Shown in pieces: positions 52,303 through 63,119 of a stretch of 64,000 bases of DNA; the first letter of the stretch is position 1, and each line of letters begins with the position of its first letter. A program made the translations under genes and the position numbers. Source of the stretch: Guillardia theta CCMP2712 (taxonomy: Eukaryota; Cryptophyceae; Pyrenomonadales; Geminigeraceae). The stretch is taken from positions 595,793-659,792 of the forward strand of contig NW_005434651.1 in NCBI RefSeq assembly GCF_000315625.1, read 5' to 3'. The notes under the pieces are model-generated. The model saw nothing but the letters and a program-made list of their open reading frames with translations, did not search any database and was not told the DNA's origin.

Positions 52303-53759
52303 GTCGAGCAGTAGAACCGTGGGAAACCTTGGCGACTTGCTCGTCTCTCCAATCTACCGCTGTTGCTGTATACACGCTTTGTGCTTCTTTACTTTTGCAA
52401 TAGTATGCCCCCTCTTTCAGCACTAACACTAATCCGCTCGTTCTCTTCTGCTCCTTCTCTTGCGTCCCTCTCCCTCTTGTCTCCCGCACTACACCACCAT
52501 TCCTGCCATCCTCTCCCCGCTTCTATTTCTGTCGGGGTAGTAGCGGGGATGAGGCCCCATCTGATCGCCCGCCTCCATGCCCGCCTCAGGTTGCCTTGCA
52601 TTCTTGACAGGATGCTGGGGGATGCGGGCAGAGAAACGGTGGCATTGTAACCGTAATGCAGTGTAAAGCTCGAAAAGATAGCTTTTCGATTTTACAGCAT
52701 TGCATCAGCACGGGTTGTTTGCCTGGTCTTTGATGGACATCTGAGGGGTACTTTTTGTCAGTGGGTGGGTGAAAAGTGGTAGAAGGCTAGGGTAGGTGGT
52801 TCCGTTACAACCTCTACAAATTTTTAACACCCACCCCACCCCCAAATGGTGATTCTACCGATGTCCCCTTATTTTTCACCCACCCTACATGAATCGGAAT
52901 ATTTCTCTGTAGTGGAAAGTACCCCATGACCCCCCCATGAACAGACCCCCACCCATGTAAAGTTTTCGTGCGATTGTAAACGCAGTGGGCTTTATAACCC
53001 AAGTTCAATAATTATATATTTAAGCAGTGCGGTCAAATACTAGTACAAATTCCAGGTTTGGGTAGACTTTTTTGTATAGTTCGAGATTCTGATCAGTATC
53101 AGTTTTGAAAATATTAACAGAAATTTAAAGTTATAAAATATTATATATATTTAAAACCTTGTACGAGCTGCACATGAAGAACACCCTGGGACGTGCAACC
53201 TGGGGTGCGATGATGAATATGTGGGGTGGGGGTGAAAAGAAGGGGGTAGGGGTAGATACAGACTTGGCGGGTATGGGGTGATTTCCCTTCATTTCATTGG
53301 AAAAGCAGGGGTGATGGTTTCAAGAAGGGGCTATTACGGAATGAATCAATCAAAAGTAGGGTCCTCCGAGAGCAAATGGGGGTGGGGGGTCTGAAGAAGG
53401 GGGAATCCTAGAATGGCAGAACGAAATGTTGCAACGAGAGAAGATTGTGATGTTTCATGACATCAAACTCGTACATACATGCATTCTAGTGACGTGATGA
53501 TGTGATTGAACATGTCAGCTTTCATACACACATGAATTTTCAGTTAGTAGACGGGGAGAACGAGATGTGCTAGCCCGATCTGCTTTACTTCACTTGCGAC
53601 TGCAACGACTTGTGAATTGGGGTTGCTTCATTGCCGATGAACTTTTCGAACATTTTTTTTCATTGTCATGACTCATCTGGTTGAACTTCTCCCTGACCCG
53701 GGCGCAGGTGAAGGCCTTTGATCCACCCGCATGCGCGTTGCCTTCTAAAGATCCCAACC
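52303..53759. other. Divergent intergenic region with G-rich tracts
   Basis: About 1.46 kb separating the coiled-coil gene (-) and ADC synthase (+). Several G- or C-tracts: gtgggtgggtgaaaagtgg (52762-52780), cacccaccccacccccaaa (52829-52847), gggtgggggtgaaaag and gggggtaggggtaga (53224-53255), and gggggtggggggtctg (53379-53394). An AT-rich core lies at 53000-53160. It is the longest non-coding stretch besides 6.5-9 kb. No gene seen. Confidence 0.55.
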
Positions 53760-56156
53760 ATGTCAACGCGATCGGAAGCTAATCAGCATCTCCCATGCCT
53801 GCCATGCTTGATCGTGGACAACTATGACAGCTACACCCATAATCTCTTTCAGCTGTGCTGGACAGTCTCGGGGGTTCAGCCGATCGTCATCAAGAATGAC
53901 GACTACGAGGCGTTTCAGACGCTGTCAGCGAGCAAGTCCTTCTCCTCCATCATCCTCTCTCCTGGTCCTGGTCGGCCAGACAAGCAGGAGGACTTCGGTC
54001 TTTGCATGAACGTGCTCAAGGATCCCCCAGTCCCGGTCCTTGGCGTCTGCCTTGGGTTCCAGGGGCTCGGGCATGCGTACGGGATGCAGGTCAACCGAGC
54101 TCCGGGAGGAGCGGTGCATGGGCGGACGAGCAAGATATTCCACAACAACTCTCTCCTCTTCCGCGACATCCCGCAGGGCAGCTCGGTGGTGCGGTACCAC
54201 TCCCTTGCGCTGTGCAGGGCAGACGGGAGCAAAGAACCATTCCCGGTCGACCTCGAGGAGGTGGCATGGACGGCAGACGGGATTATCATGGGTATTCGGC
54301 ACAGGAAGCTTCCGCTGTGGGGAGTGCAGTTCCACCCGGAGTCCATCTGCTCGGAGTGTGGGGAGAAACTACTGAAGAACTTCCTGGAGATCGTAGAGGA
54401 GGAGACTGGTCGGGGTGCCATTGCTAGCGCTCGCTCCCCCTCCAACAACCCTGAGACCTTGGCAGGATTCGGTGAGATGCAGGGGAGCTTGCGGCACCCT
54501 GAGGATGCTGGAAGTCTGAGCACGGTGTTCGAAGTCCTGCCGTTCTCGCGGGACGCGGAGGTTGTCTTCGGCTCCTTCTTCGCAGAGGAGGAACACTCGT
54601 TCTGGCTGGACAGCAACCGGACAGACGCTGATTCACGATTCTCGTTCATGGGAGGGTCTTCGGGGCCGCTGGCGTTCTACTTGGAGTACTTTGTGAGTGA
54701 GAGGAGGGTGGTTGTGGTGAGAAGGGATCGTAGCAGCACGAGGCAGGAGGGCGTCGATCTGTTCTCGTTCATGCAGGAGCACGTGCGGAATCATCGGGTG
54801 GAGGGAGGAGACTTTCCCTTCGATTTCTGTGGAGGTTTCGTTGGGTACATCGGGTATGAGCTGAAGGAGATCTGTGAGGATGGGGAGAGGACGAGGAACA
54901 GGCATGTATCGGAGGACCCGGACGCGGCGCTGGTGTTTGCTGATCGGTTCCTTGCCTTCGATCACCACGAGGGGAAGTGCTACGTTGTTGCGGTCTCGGA
55001 GAGGAACGGGTTCGCCGAGGAGGAGGCAAGGCGGTGGGTCCGGCAGATGCGAGCTGCCGTCCAGGCTCTCGATGCCAGGAGCGAGCACGAGGCCACGGCT
55101 CCCGCGATCCCAGTCGTGGACATGGTCGTCGAGTCGTCTGCTGGTGACCTTGGAGCTGCTGGCGATGATGGGGAGGACACGCCGTCTGGCCCGGGAGCGA
55201 TCTCGATGCCTCCCCTGACGCCCTCTGCCCCTGCGCCCTCCCATGGGCCAGGCTCGGTTCCCAAGGGAGCGTTTCCCCTCATGGACTGTGTGGAGCGGAA
55301 GGGAGGGGAGGGCGCGCCGGAGTTCGTGCCGGATGACTCGCAGGTGGAGTACATGAAGAAGATTGACGCCTGCCATGAGTACATCCGGGCCGGGGAGTCC
55401 TACGAGCTCTGCCTGACCACGAGGCTACGGAGCCGGTCGAAGATCAACCCTTACAAGTTCTACGGCAGGCAGAGGAGGCTGAACCCTGCTCCTTACTCCG
55501 CCTTTCTTCGGCTCTCAGAGCACCTGAGCGTGTGCTCGTCCTCGCCGGAGCGATTCTTGAGGATATCCCGGGACGGGTGGGTCGAGTCGAAGCCCATCAA
55601 GGGGACGAGACGTCGGGGCCTGTGCCCGGAGGAGGACGTGGAGATCGCCAGGGAGCTGCAGCTTTGTGAGAAGGACAGGGCGGAGAACCTGATGATCGTC
55701 GACCTGGTCAGGAACGACCTCGGGCGCATCTGCCAGACCGGCTCGGTGCACTGCCCGAAGCTCATGAGCATCGAGAGCTTCACCACGGTCCACCAGCTAG
55801 TCTCCACCATCCGCGGCCAGCTCCTCCCCCAGCTGGACGCGTTCGACTGTGTCCGTGCGACGTTCCCCATGGGTTCCATGACAGGGGCACCCAAGAGACG
55901 ATCCCTTGTCCTACTGGACGAGCTGGAAAGCAGCGCAAGGGGTATCTACTCCGGCAGCATCGGGTACTTCTCCCTCAACGGCGCGGCGGATCTTTCCGTG
56001 TGCATTCGCACGGGAGTGTTCAACAAGGAGGGGATGAAGCTTGGGGCAGGGGGGGCGATCACCATCCTGTCCAAGGCGGAGGAGGAGTGGGAGGAGATGC
56101 TGCTGAAGACCAAGGCGTTGGTGCAGTGTGCTCGGACGTTTTGTGCTGCAAAATGA
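53760..56156 (+). CDS. Aminodeoxychorismate synthase, fused PabA-PabB
   Basis: Converts chorismate and glutamine to 4-amino-4-deoxychorismate, the first step of p-aminobenzoate and folate synthesis. It is a single 798-residue exon. The class I glutamine amidotransferase (about 15-215) has SPGPGRP, the nucleophile Cys97 in GVCLGFQG, and His192/Glu194 in VQFHPES. The PabB half (about 240-798) has FGSFFAEEEHSFWLDS, FPFDFCGGFVGYIGYELKE, the segment ESYELCLTTRL, SSSPERFLRI, PIKGTRRRG with Lys614 (the ADC-synthase lysine; anthranilate synthase has Ala), MIVDLVRNDLGRIC, TVHQLVSTIRGQL, FPMGSMTGAPK and GAGGAITILS. A low-complexity Pro/Ala/Ser insert lies at about 465-510. The ATG at 53760 directly precedes the amidotransferase with no evident targeting peptide. 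It is the same fused architecture as plant and fungal enzymes. Confidence 0.95.
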   Translation: MSTRSEANQHLPCLPCLIVDNYDSYTHNLFQLCWTVSGVQPIVIKNDDYEAFQTLSASKSFSSIILSPGPGRPDKQEDFGLCMNVLKDPPVPVLGVCLGFQGLGHAYGMQVNRAPGGAVHGRTSKIFHNNSLLFRDIPQGSSVVRYHSLALCRADGSKEPFPVDLEEVAWTADGIIMGIRHRKLPLWGVQFHPESICSECGEKLLKNFLEIVEEETGRGAIASARSPSNNPETLAGFGEMQGSLRHPEDAGSLSTVFEVLPFSRDAEVVFGSFFAEEEHSFWLDSNRTDADSRFSFMGGSSGPLAFYLEYFVSERRVVVVRRDRSSTRQEGVDLFSFMQEHVRNHRVEGGDFPFDFCGGFVGYIGYELKEICEDGERTRNRHVSEDPDAALVFADRFLAFDHHEGKCYVVAVSERNGFAEEEARRWVRQMRAAVQALDARSEHEATAPAIPVVDMVVESSAGDLGAAGDDGEDTPSGPGAISMPPLTPSAPAPSHGPGSVPKGAFPLMDCVERKGGEGAPEFVPDDSQVEYMKKIDACHEYIRAGESYELCLTTRLRSRSKINPYKFYGRQRRLNPAPYSAFLRLSEHLSVCSSSPERFLRISRDGWVESKPIKGTRRRGLCPEEDVEIARELQLCEKDRAENLMIVDLVRNDLGRICQTGSVHCPKLMSIESFTTVHQLVSTIRGQLLPQLDAFDCVRATFPMGSMTGAPKRRSLVLLDELESSARGIYSGSIGYFSLNGAADLSVCIRTGVFNKEGMKLGAGGAITILSKAEEEWEEMLLKTKALVQCARTFCAAK

Positions 56157-56620
56157 AATTTTTCCTGATGTTGTACGGTTGCATATCTTGCTGGGTCAGC
56201 CCGGGTCCCAGGTATCCAGTCTGTCTTCCTCCTCCTTGGGTGGTTCTTGAGAGATAGTGAGAGACCAAGAGGACTTGGAGGAGGAGAAGAGAGAGGGAGA
56301 GGCCGCAGGGAGGAAGAGGGTAGCAGAGGAGTCGTCTGGGGGGGGAAAGGGGGAAGGATGGGATCGTACCTTGCTCTTTGCTGGTTTCGGAAGTTTGAAA
56401 GGAGAATTCATGCTCGCTACTGAGAGAGTCAGCAATGTCTGCTCGCACCAGTCCTCGCGCTCCCTCCAACCCTCGTTTGCAGTGACACTCGTCCTCCTTG
56501 TCTGCTATCACCTATACCATATCCCACTACAGCTGCTTCCTCCTGCACCTCCGATGCCACTTCAACCCCTCAGGAAATCTCCCCCATTCACTCTCTCCCA
56601 ACAACCCTCCTACATCTTCC
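56157..56620. other. Convergent 3' intergenic region
   Basis: Lies between ADC synthase (+) and the beta-helix gene (-). Purine-rich on the left (56260-56370), C/T-rich on the right. No gene seen. Confidence 0.5.
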
Positions 56621-58737
56621 TCACCTCGATCCTTTCTCCTCGCTGGACGTGAGCGCTGCAATGCTGTCTCTCTCGGGCTCGAACATCGCAACATGGGGGT
56701 GGGCGACGATGTTGGAGGAGCTCGACTCCTCCTGCGAAGCAGATCCTGCTGCCTTTCGCTTCTCCTGCATGCGCCTCTGCCTCTCCCTCAGGAGGCTCCA
56801 ATGGGATGGAACTCCCAGCCCCTGCGCCAGGGCCTCCTGCTCCTCCTGCTCCTCCTTGCTCAAGGGTGCCTGCACAACGGTGCAGCTCTCGTCCCGGAAC
56901 TCGTAAGGGCGGAAGTTTGATAGCCAGAGCTTGCCTNNNNNNNNNNNNNNNNNNNNNNNNNNNNNNNNNNNNNNNNNNNNNNNNNNNNNNNNNNNNNNNN
57001 NNNNNNNNNNNNNNNNNNNNNNNNNNNNNNNNNNNNAGAGGGAGAGGGAGAGGGAGAGGGAGAGGGAGAGGGAGAGGGAGAGGGAGAGGGAGAGGGAGAG
57101 GGAGAGGGAGAGGGAGAGGGAGAGGGAGAGATATGGATGGAAGGGCGGGAGGGAGGGAGGGAGGGAGGGAGAGGCAGGGAAGCACCTGAAGGAGAGCGCA
57201 CAAGGAGCAGAGGATGAAGGAGGAGGAGATGACTTCCACTTTGCATCGCTCCCTCATGCTGATGCCGCAGGAAGTGAACTTGAAGTCCGTGCAACGGACT
57301 ACGACCTGGGGCCCCACGGAATCAGGAGGAGAACAGCGGCAGTGTAGAGCAAAGTGCCTCTGCAGAGGAGGAGCAGACGAGCGCTCCTCCGAAGCTCATG
57401 TTCTGCAGAGTGCAGCCGTCTAGCAGGAGCTTGCAAGAGTCCCGAGCCAGGATGCCGACGGGGCTGCGGGAAGTGACTCGTCAAGCGCAAGCTCACAGTT
57501 TCTTCCTTCTTCACCTCTTGGTAATCTCGCAGTTCGCCATGTGCAGACCGCTGAAGTCCTCCAGCCTGACAGCGAACCCCTCCATCCCCCGTATCCTGCT
57601 TCTCTGCATCACGCACTCGCTGTCGTCCTGCCAGTCTTCCATCAGCCACCCTCTAAGTGCCTCCTCCTGCCCCCCTACCCTCAGGTTGATCCCGGAGTAG
57701 GCGAACGCGTGCAGTGTGTTCTTCTCCTTGACGTTCATGTTGTCGTCGTCGAGCCCTCCGATCTCGCAGTCTACGAGGGACACCACCGATGGCTTGTGAG
57801 ACAGCATGGTCTTGATGCTGTCCAGCACGACACAGTCAGGAACGGGGTTCGAACTGGCAAGCTCGCCGTTCTCAACTCTGAGCGCGCAATCCCCCCCGCA
57901 GAAGAGCCTGCATCCCTCGAACTGCCAGCTGGACCCTCTCATCAGGACCGTCTGCACTTCGTCCAGGTCGTTGCTAGCCGTCCACACCAGGCTGCAGCCC
58001 TGCAGCTTGCCTGCGCTGCCCTCCGTCAGAGTCCAGGTGGTGTACACCTTGGAGGAGGAGTTTTGTCCCCTGATGTTGATCTTCCCGTCTATGACGATGC
58101 TCTGCAGGAAGGAAAAGAACGTCCCTCCCTCCAACGTCACGTCCAGGTTCTTGTCCATGGCCTCCAACAGCCCGGGAGCGAGCGAAGACAGGGCGCTGAT
58201 GAACGCCCTCGGAGATTCTTTGTGATTCGCCACAGATCGCAAGACGATCTGCTCTGCTCTGTGTGACAGAAACTTGCTCTTCACCCTTGACCTGTCTCCA
58301 TCCCCCTGCTGCGCCTCGACAGCAGCAAGCTCCGAAGCCTCTTCATCCTCCGTCTCGTTGCCTTGCTGTAGACCTGCCTGCATCTCTATGAAGGAGGAGC
58401 TCAGGAGTTGTGCACGTCTCGAGTCCTTGAGCAATTGACTCCAAGGAACATCCTCCTCCTCCTCCTCCTCCTCCTCCTCCTCTTTCTCCTTGTCTCCGCG
58501 TTTGGAGCCCAACCTGATCTCGTCTGGGATGTGCCTTGGTCGTCTGCTCCTCGTCTGCTCCTCCTCTTCACAAGGCATCAGCTCAGGATAAGTTCTTAAC
58601 TCGGGGATCAGATCGGACAGCTGAAATTCTTTCTGCCTCCTCGATTCGGGCCTGTGCGATGGCGACCCGCAGATCTCCAGACAGGCCAGGAGGAGGGAGA
58701 GTACGAGCAAGAGGCTGCTGCTCTCGCAGTGATACAT
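56621..58737 (-). CDS. Secreted or organelle-targeted beta-helix-like protein
   Basis: ATG at 58737 is followed by a signal peptide (SSSLLLVLSLLLACLEICGS). The next 130 residues are highly charged with a poly-Glu run. From about residue 195 the pattern is short repeated strands and turns typical of a right-handed parallel beta-helix: LDVTLEGGTFFSFLQSIVID, KINIRGQNSSSKVYTTW, LQGCSLVWTASND, VQTVLMRGSSWQFEGCRLFC, VVSLVDCEIGGLDDDN, GFAVRLEDFSGLHMANCEI. Further exons continue the pattern (DSCKLLLDGCTLQNMSFGGA, VVVRCTDFKFTSCGISMRER), one junction using a possible GC donor near 57350. The C-terminal exon after the assembly gap reads KLWLSNFRPYEFRDES to EEKGSR, stopping at 56621. Such folds occur in pectate-lyase-like enzymes and surface proteins. 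No catalytic motif was recognised. The gap hides part of it. Confidence 0.6.
56937..57036. other. Assembly gap (100 N)
   Basis: Exactly 100 unknown bases inside the beta-helix gene, directly followed by a hexanucleotide repeat that probably broke the assembly. Confidence 0.99.
57037..57131. repeat. Hexanucleotide microsatellite (GGGAGA)n
   Basis: About fifteen perfect agaggg units abut the assembly gap, so the true length is unknown. It lies in an intron of the beta-helix gene and is followed by gggagg units to about 57170. Confidence 0.9.
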
Positions 58738-59185
58738 CGTTACGGCGTTAGAGTCGCTGCTCTCCTGTCAAGTTATGGACGGAGCATGGAGGAGGATCAG
58801 TGACGCGATCATCTCCCAGCAGCATCCCTTGCTCTCTTGACCCATCTCGAGTTCGACTGGTCAACTCTTCACAGTTACATCTGCTCCTCCCACCCCCCTC
58901 TCATTTCACCGATGAAGCCTTCTCCTTCCCTTTCAACTCTCATCTTCTCTATCTTCCTCCTCTCCTCCTCCTCTCCTCTCCTCCTCTCCTCTCCTCCTCT
59001 CCTCTCCTCCTCTCCTCCTCCTCCTCTCCTCCTCTCCTCTCCTCCTCTCCTCTCAATTCCAGGGTACTGATCGTCTCAGCGGTCTCATCCCATTTTTTTA
59101 ATCTTTTACAAGACTTTCCGATGGGAATTCCACGGGCGATTCAGCTGGATCCGGGTGGGGTAGGGTACTGTCAGGGGTGCGAAGA
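58738..59185. other. Divergent intergenic region
   Basis: Separates the beta-helix gene (-) from the methyltransferase (+). It contains a (CTCCTCTC)n tract at about 58955-59055. It should hold both promoters; no TATA box is obvious. Confidence 0.5.
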
Positions 59186-60423
59186 ATGGAGGAGGAAGGG
59201 TTCGAGTGGATCCTAGAGGCGGAGGATGCGGTGAGGGCGATGCAGGAGTCTGGGCTCCTTGAAAACGAGGAGGGAGGAGGAGGAGGAGGAGGAGGAGGAG
59301 GAGGAGGAGGAGGAGGAGGAGGAGGAGGAGGAGGAGATAATCTAGATCGAGCTCGCAAGAGTATCATGATTGTTGGTTGTGGTTCCAGCAAACTGAGCAA
59401 GATTCTCTACGACCTCGGCCACCGGAGGATCACGAATGTCGACATAGACGAGGGGATCATCGAGGACATGAAGAGAAAGTACGAGGAGGAAGCGCCGGAG
59501 ATGAGCTGGGTTACCTGCGATATCACCAAGGCGAAAGAGTCCCTGGAAGAGGATGAATCCTTCGACCTTATCCTCGATAAGGGGACTCTAGATGCTCTCC
59601 TCTGCGCGGACGGCGTGACCGATGTATGCTCACAGCTGTCTGCTGCCTCCTCTTCCTCTCGAGAGGAGCATGGAGAGAGGGACTGACGTTCATCGGGCAG
59701 GGGTATATGGAGATCCTGCGGCTGCTCAGGGTTGGCGGAGTATTTTCGGTGATCTCTTTCAGACCTGCAGAGCTCATCGCCCAGTTCCTTCGTGTACCTG
59801 AGCTGCCGGTGGAGGTTGAGATCAAGACGCTGGAGACAGGCTCGTCGACGAGGAAGGCCAGCATGTTCCTGCTGCGCAAGATCAGCGCACTGCCCTGGGT
59901 AGACCGTGATGAAGTCAGGAGCTACCAGAACGACGTCATCAAGGTCAGCTAGACCCACGTCCTCCATCTTCGATCTTGAAGTTCTTGTCCTAGCGATGGT
60001 ACCAGGAAGAGACTCCCCTGCTGACCGCAGAGCGCGTGATGATGATAAAAGAAGGGTTCTCCAGTACAGGCAAGTACATCCTCTTTTTCCTCATCCTCCT
60101 TGAGCCCATGAGTGAGTTTTTTCCTGCTGTTGTTGGCTGATGATAATACAGGAAAGGAGAAGCTTGACCTAGAGGCTTGCTACCAAGTATCCTCCTCCTC
60201 ATTACCCTCGCACGCTAGTGATCTTTCCGACCTGCAGATTTTGTTCTTGCCGGAGGAAAGGAGTAGCTACGGGTACAACTTCGAGCATTTCCTCGAGGAT
60301 TTGAAGGATTTCCGGGGGGATGAGGTGAGGGGTAGACAACACGGTCGTCGCTGACTGAACATGCAGTCGAAGGAGGGGATGAATGCGGAGGAAGCGCTCG
60401 AGTTCTTGAAGGAGATGCAGTAG
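59186..60423 (+). CDS. METTL13/EEF1AKMT4-type SAM-dependent methyltransferase
   Basis: Exons 59186-59623, 59701-59943, 60006-60069, 60152-60324 and 60367-60423 join in phase to 324 residues. Class I methyltransferase motifs: motif I IMIVGCGSSKLSKILYDLGH, the post-I acidic NVDIDEGIIEDMK, then WVTCDITKA, and the family hallmark FDLILDKGTLDALL. This pattern is typical of the METTL13/EEF1A lysine methyltransferase group. Exon 2 supplies ILRLLRVGGVFSVISF and a later strand; the last exons are an acidic helical tail. A run of over 20 Gly residues (GGA codons, 59272-59336) separates the N-terminal helix from the catalytic domain. The ATG at 59186 is chosen over an upstream GTG. The third intron is GC-AG. 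The substrate, likely a translation-elongation factor lysine, is inferred from family only. Confidence 0.85.
59275..59335. repeat. (GGA)n run encoding poly-glycine
   Basis: About twenty gga triplets inside exon 1 of the methyltransferase gene, translated as an uninterrupted glycine run. Being in frame and bounded by conserved protein sequence on the right, it is probably tolerated as a flexible linker. Confidence 0.9.
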
Positions 60424-60566
60424 AGAGGGAGCAGGAGCAGCTGGTGCAGCAACGGAAGGAGCAGCAGGAGAACGGAGAAAGGGGAGTTCGGTGGGGGGGC
60501 GGCAGGGAGGGTGCGGCGAGGAGGATATAGCCATTCTCAATATTCCCTTGTCCATGTAAATATTCC

Positions 60567-63119
60567 TTACAGGCTTGACGCCCCTTTTTCTGCCTTCACG
60601 GAGTAGAGCCCCTTGACCCCTTCGGCCTCCTCATCGGCGGGAGGATTCTTGGCGACGAACTGCTTGAGCTTGCCGGGAGTCTTGTTGGTCCCTTGCTCCT
60701 CGTCCATGCAGTAGCACTGGAAGATGGTGTCTATGCAGATCTCCTGTTGAGCAGGCAAGAGCGTCACTCCGCAAGCGCACACGCAGACGACTACTAACTC
60801 ACCCACACGTCGAGGAAGATGCTGGCAATGCCGAAGGCGATGAGGAGGATGATTGTCATGGGAAAGACGGGGGCGTCGGTAACGTTGCCGTAGTCCCCTC
60901 CCACCATGATAAGGGCACAGATGATGCCGGTGACAAGGGCGATGAAGAGCTTGCCGATGTAGATGTAGATCGTTGCTACGATGTTGAGGGTTCCGATGCG
61001 CAGACAATTCCTGACGAGAAGATTGAAGGCTGCGACTGCTGCTGTCCAGAAACCAGCCCCAGTGATGGCGGTCTGGATGTACGCGTTCTTGTTGATGAAG
61101 TTGAGGAAGCGCTCGAGGCAGGCAAGGCAGCACTCGCCGATAAAGGCGAGCACCTTGACGATCTTGGAGTCAGGGTTCATCTTCTTCAGCTGGTACATGT
61201 AGTATCTGAAAATCCACCTGATCATCTGGACGACTGCGATGATGAAGCTGCCCAAGGCTGCTGTGCCCGAGTGGTATCTCAGAGTCCGACGGAAGGAGCT
61301 CAGGACAGGGAGCACCAGGTTGAGCTTGTCATCCACCAGGAACCACTGCAGCATCACAGTTGTCACTTCAAGAGAACAGGGAAAGTCTCAATCACCTCAG
61401 CGCTGGCTCCGGCCACGACCAAGTTGCCGATGGCGAGGATGAAGGACCTGCCCCACAGGAGCCCGAAGAAGTGGTAGATCATCACCCGCTGTAAAGCCGT
61501 GTCCCAGACGTATTGATGAGCGTTGGCGTCCCAGCTGCCAGCGGCCACTAGGTAGAGCATGACGAAGATCCACCAGACAAAGAGGGAGATCATCACCAAC
61601 CACTGGAAGATGCAGAAGACGAACACGGAGGGGATCGTCATGATACACTCGGAGGCGAGCTCGATGACCTCGATGGCGATCAAGACGCGCTTGAACAAGA
61701 AGATGAACAAGAGCGTGTAGATCAAGAAAATAACTCCACAGATCACAGCTGCCGCAATGACCAGGTTCTGATTCTGCTGCGCTTGCTGGAAGGTAAAGCC
61801 AGCGGGCAAGTAGCTGCTGGAGTAGGACGACCCGGGCAGCTGAGAGGAGTCGATGAAACCTGCCTTGATTGACAAGATGGCCGTCGCACCTCCAAGAAGG
61901 AACCACGTGAAGATGAGGACAGCAAAGGTGATCGGCTTCGCTGCAAGGCGAAGCATCAGAGCATACAGCAGGGACACGCCAAGAGCGATGCCAGCTGAGG
62001 CAACGATGACACCCCACTTCTCCTGAATCTGGTCGGTCAGGTAGGCGAAGGATTGCTGCGGGCCTTCGAAGGAGCTCATGACGGAGGAAAACGAGCTGCT
62101 GTCTGTGGTCGCATTGGCGCCGACCCCCTGAATCTTGCTGGAGATGAAAGGGAGGCAGCGATTGAAGCCTTTGATGGACGTTGAGGGGTATGGGATGTAG
62201 CAGAAGCCGTACTTGTACCCCATCGTGACCCCTGCCACCGTCCCCTTCTCTGATTCAGGGATTAGCTCTACATTATCCTGCCCCCCTACCTCTCCTTTGG
62301 ATTTTCCCGTACAGCACAGATAGGAAGGCGATCCAGAGGAGCATTTGCAGGTCGGCCGGTACCTCAAACAATCCATGGGCGCTTGCAAAAATCCCGGCTG
62401 CTCGAGGTTTGTCCTCCCATCTGCCTCCCCTCCACAGACAATCTTCTGCCGTGAAGATGTCGCCGGCAGCTCATAGCTGTACATACACCTGCACATGATC
62501 GAGTCAGTCTGGGGCCTCTGTGAGAGCGCTTGCTCTACATGATAGAGAGCATGGAGGCGTTGGTGAGCCCGCAGTCCTTGAGACATACCGCCCACGTCAG
62601 GTCCGTGGAGCTGCTTGTTGAGTTGTAAGGGAAGGGATAGTAGCTGCAAAGGACGATCAGCAAAACATCGTAAGGGACAAGGAAGATGATGAGATTACAG
62701 GTATTTCAAGCCTTTCACATCTCCGTACCCACAAGTTCGTCCTAGAAAGTCGTACCCATACCGCAATCTGTTTGGATTTCCTTTGACAAACCCTACGATG
62801 CCTACAACCAACATCCCGAACCAGAAGCAAATGAAGAACAGCAGGCAAAGCACGTTGGTGCACTTCCTGTCTTGCTTGAGTTCGAAGGTTTCCATTGCAG
62901 CCTGTGAAAATCGTCATAAATGCAACATTCCTACCAGGTCATGGTAGGCTTTGGCCTTTCGTATAATGCACGTCGTGACAGGCAAGGATCAGTGAGCACG
63001 AAAGAGGAGGGAAGAGGATGGAGCAGGAGGTACATCTCTGCTGCATGGCTCCAAGGCTTCACCTGATCTCCACCCTCTCGCTTCGCATCCTCCCTCGCAT
63101 CTCCCATATCGGCGTCCAT
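60567..63119 (-). CDS. Choline transporter-like protein (SLC44/CTL family), paralogue 2
   Basis: Same family and exon plan as the gene at 20056-22394. Exon 1 (ATG 63119) encodes MDADMGDAREDAKREGGDQ. Exon 2 follows ttttcacag with METFELKQDRKCTNVLCLLF and GYDFLGRTCGYG. Exon 3 gives NSTSSSTDLTWAVCLKDCG, and exon 4 (about 61395-62510) the cysteine-rich loop (CKCSS, YLCCTGKS) and membrane helices such as FAVLIFTWFLLGGATAIL and WLVMISLFVWWIFVMLYLVA. Exon 5 carries FRYYMYQLKKMNPDSK, CCLACLERFLNFINKNAY, IQTAI and NCLRIGTLN. The last exon reads EICIDTIFQCYCMDEEQG to KGASSL with TAA at 60567. Predicted about 700 residues with roughly ten membrane spans. Transport of choline or related amines is known for animal members only. 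Confidence 0.88.

Noticed and set aside
54633-55376. 247-codon minus frame opposite ADC synthase
   Set aside because: Shadow of a strongly conserved plus-strand gene in GC-rich DNA.
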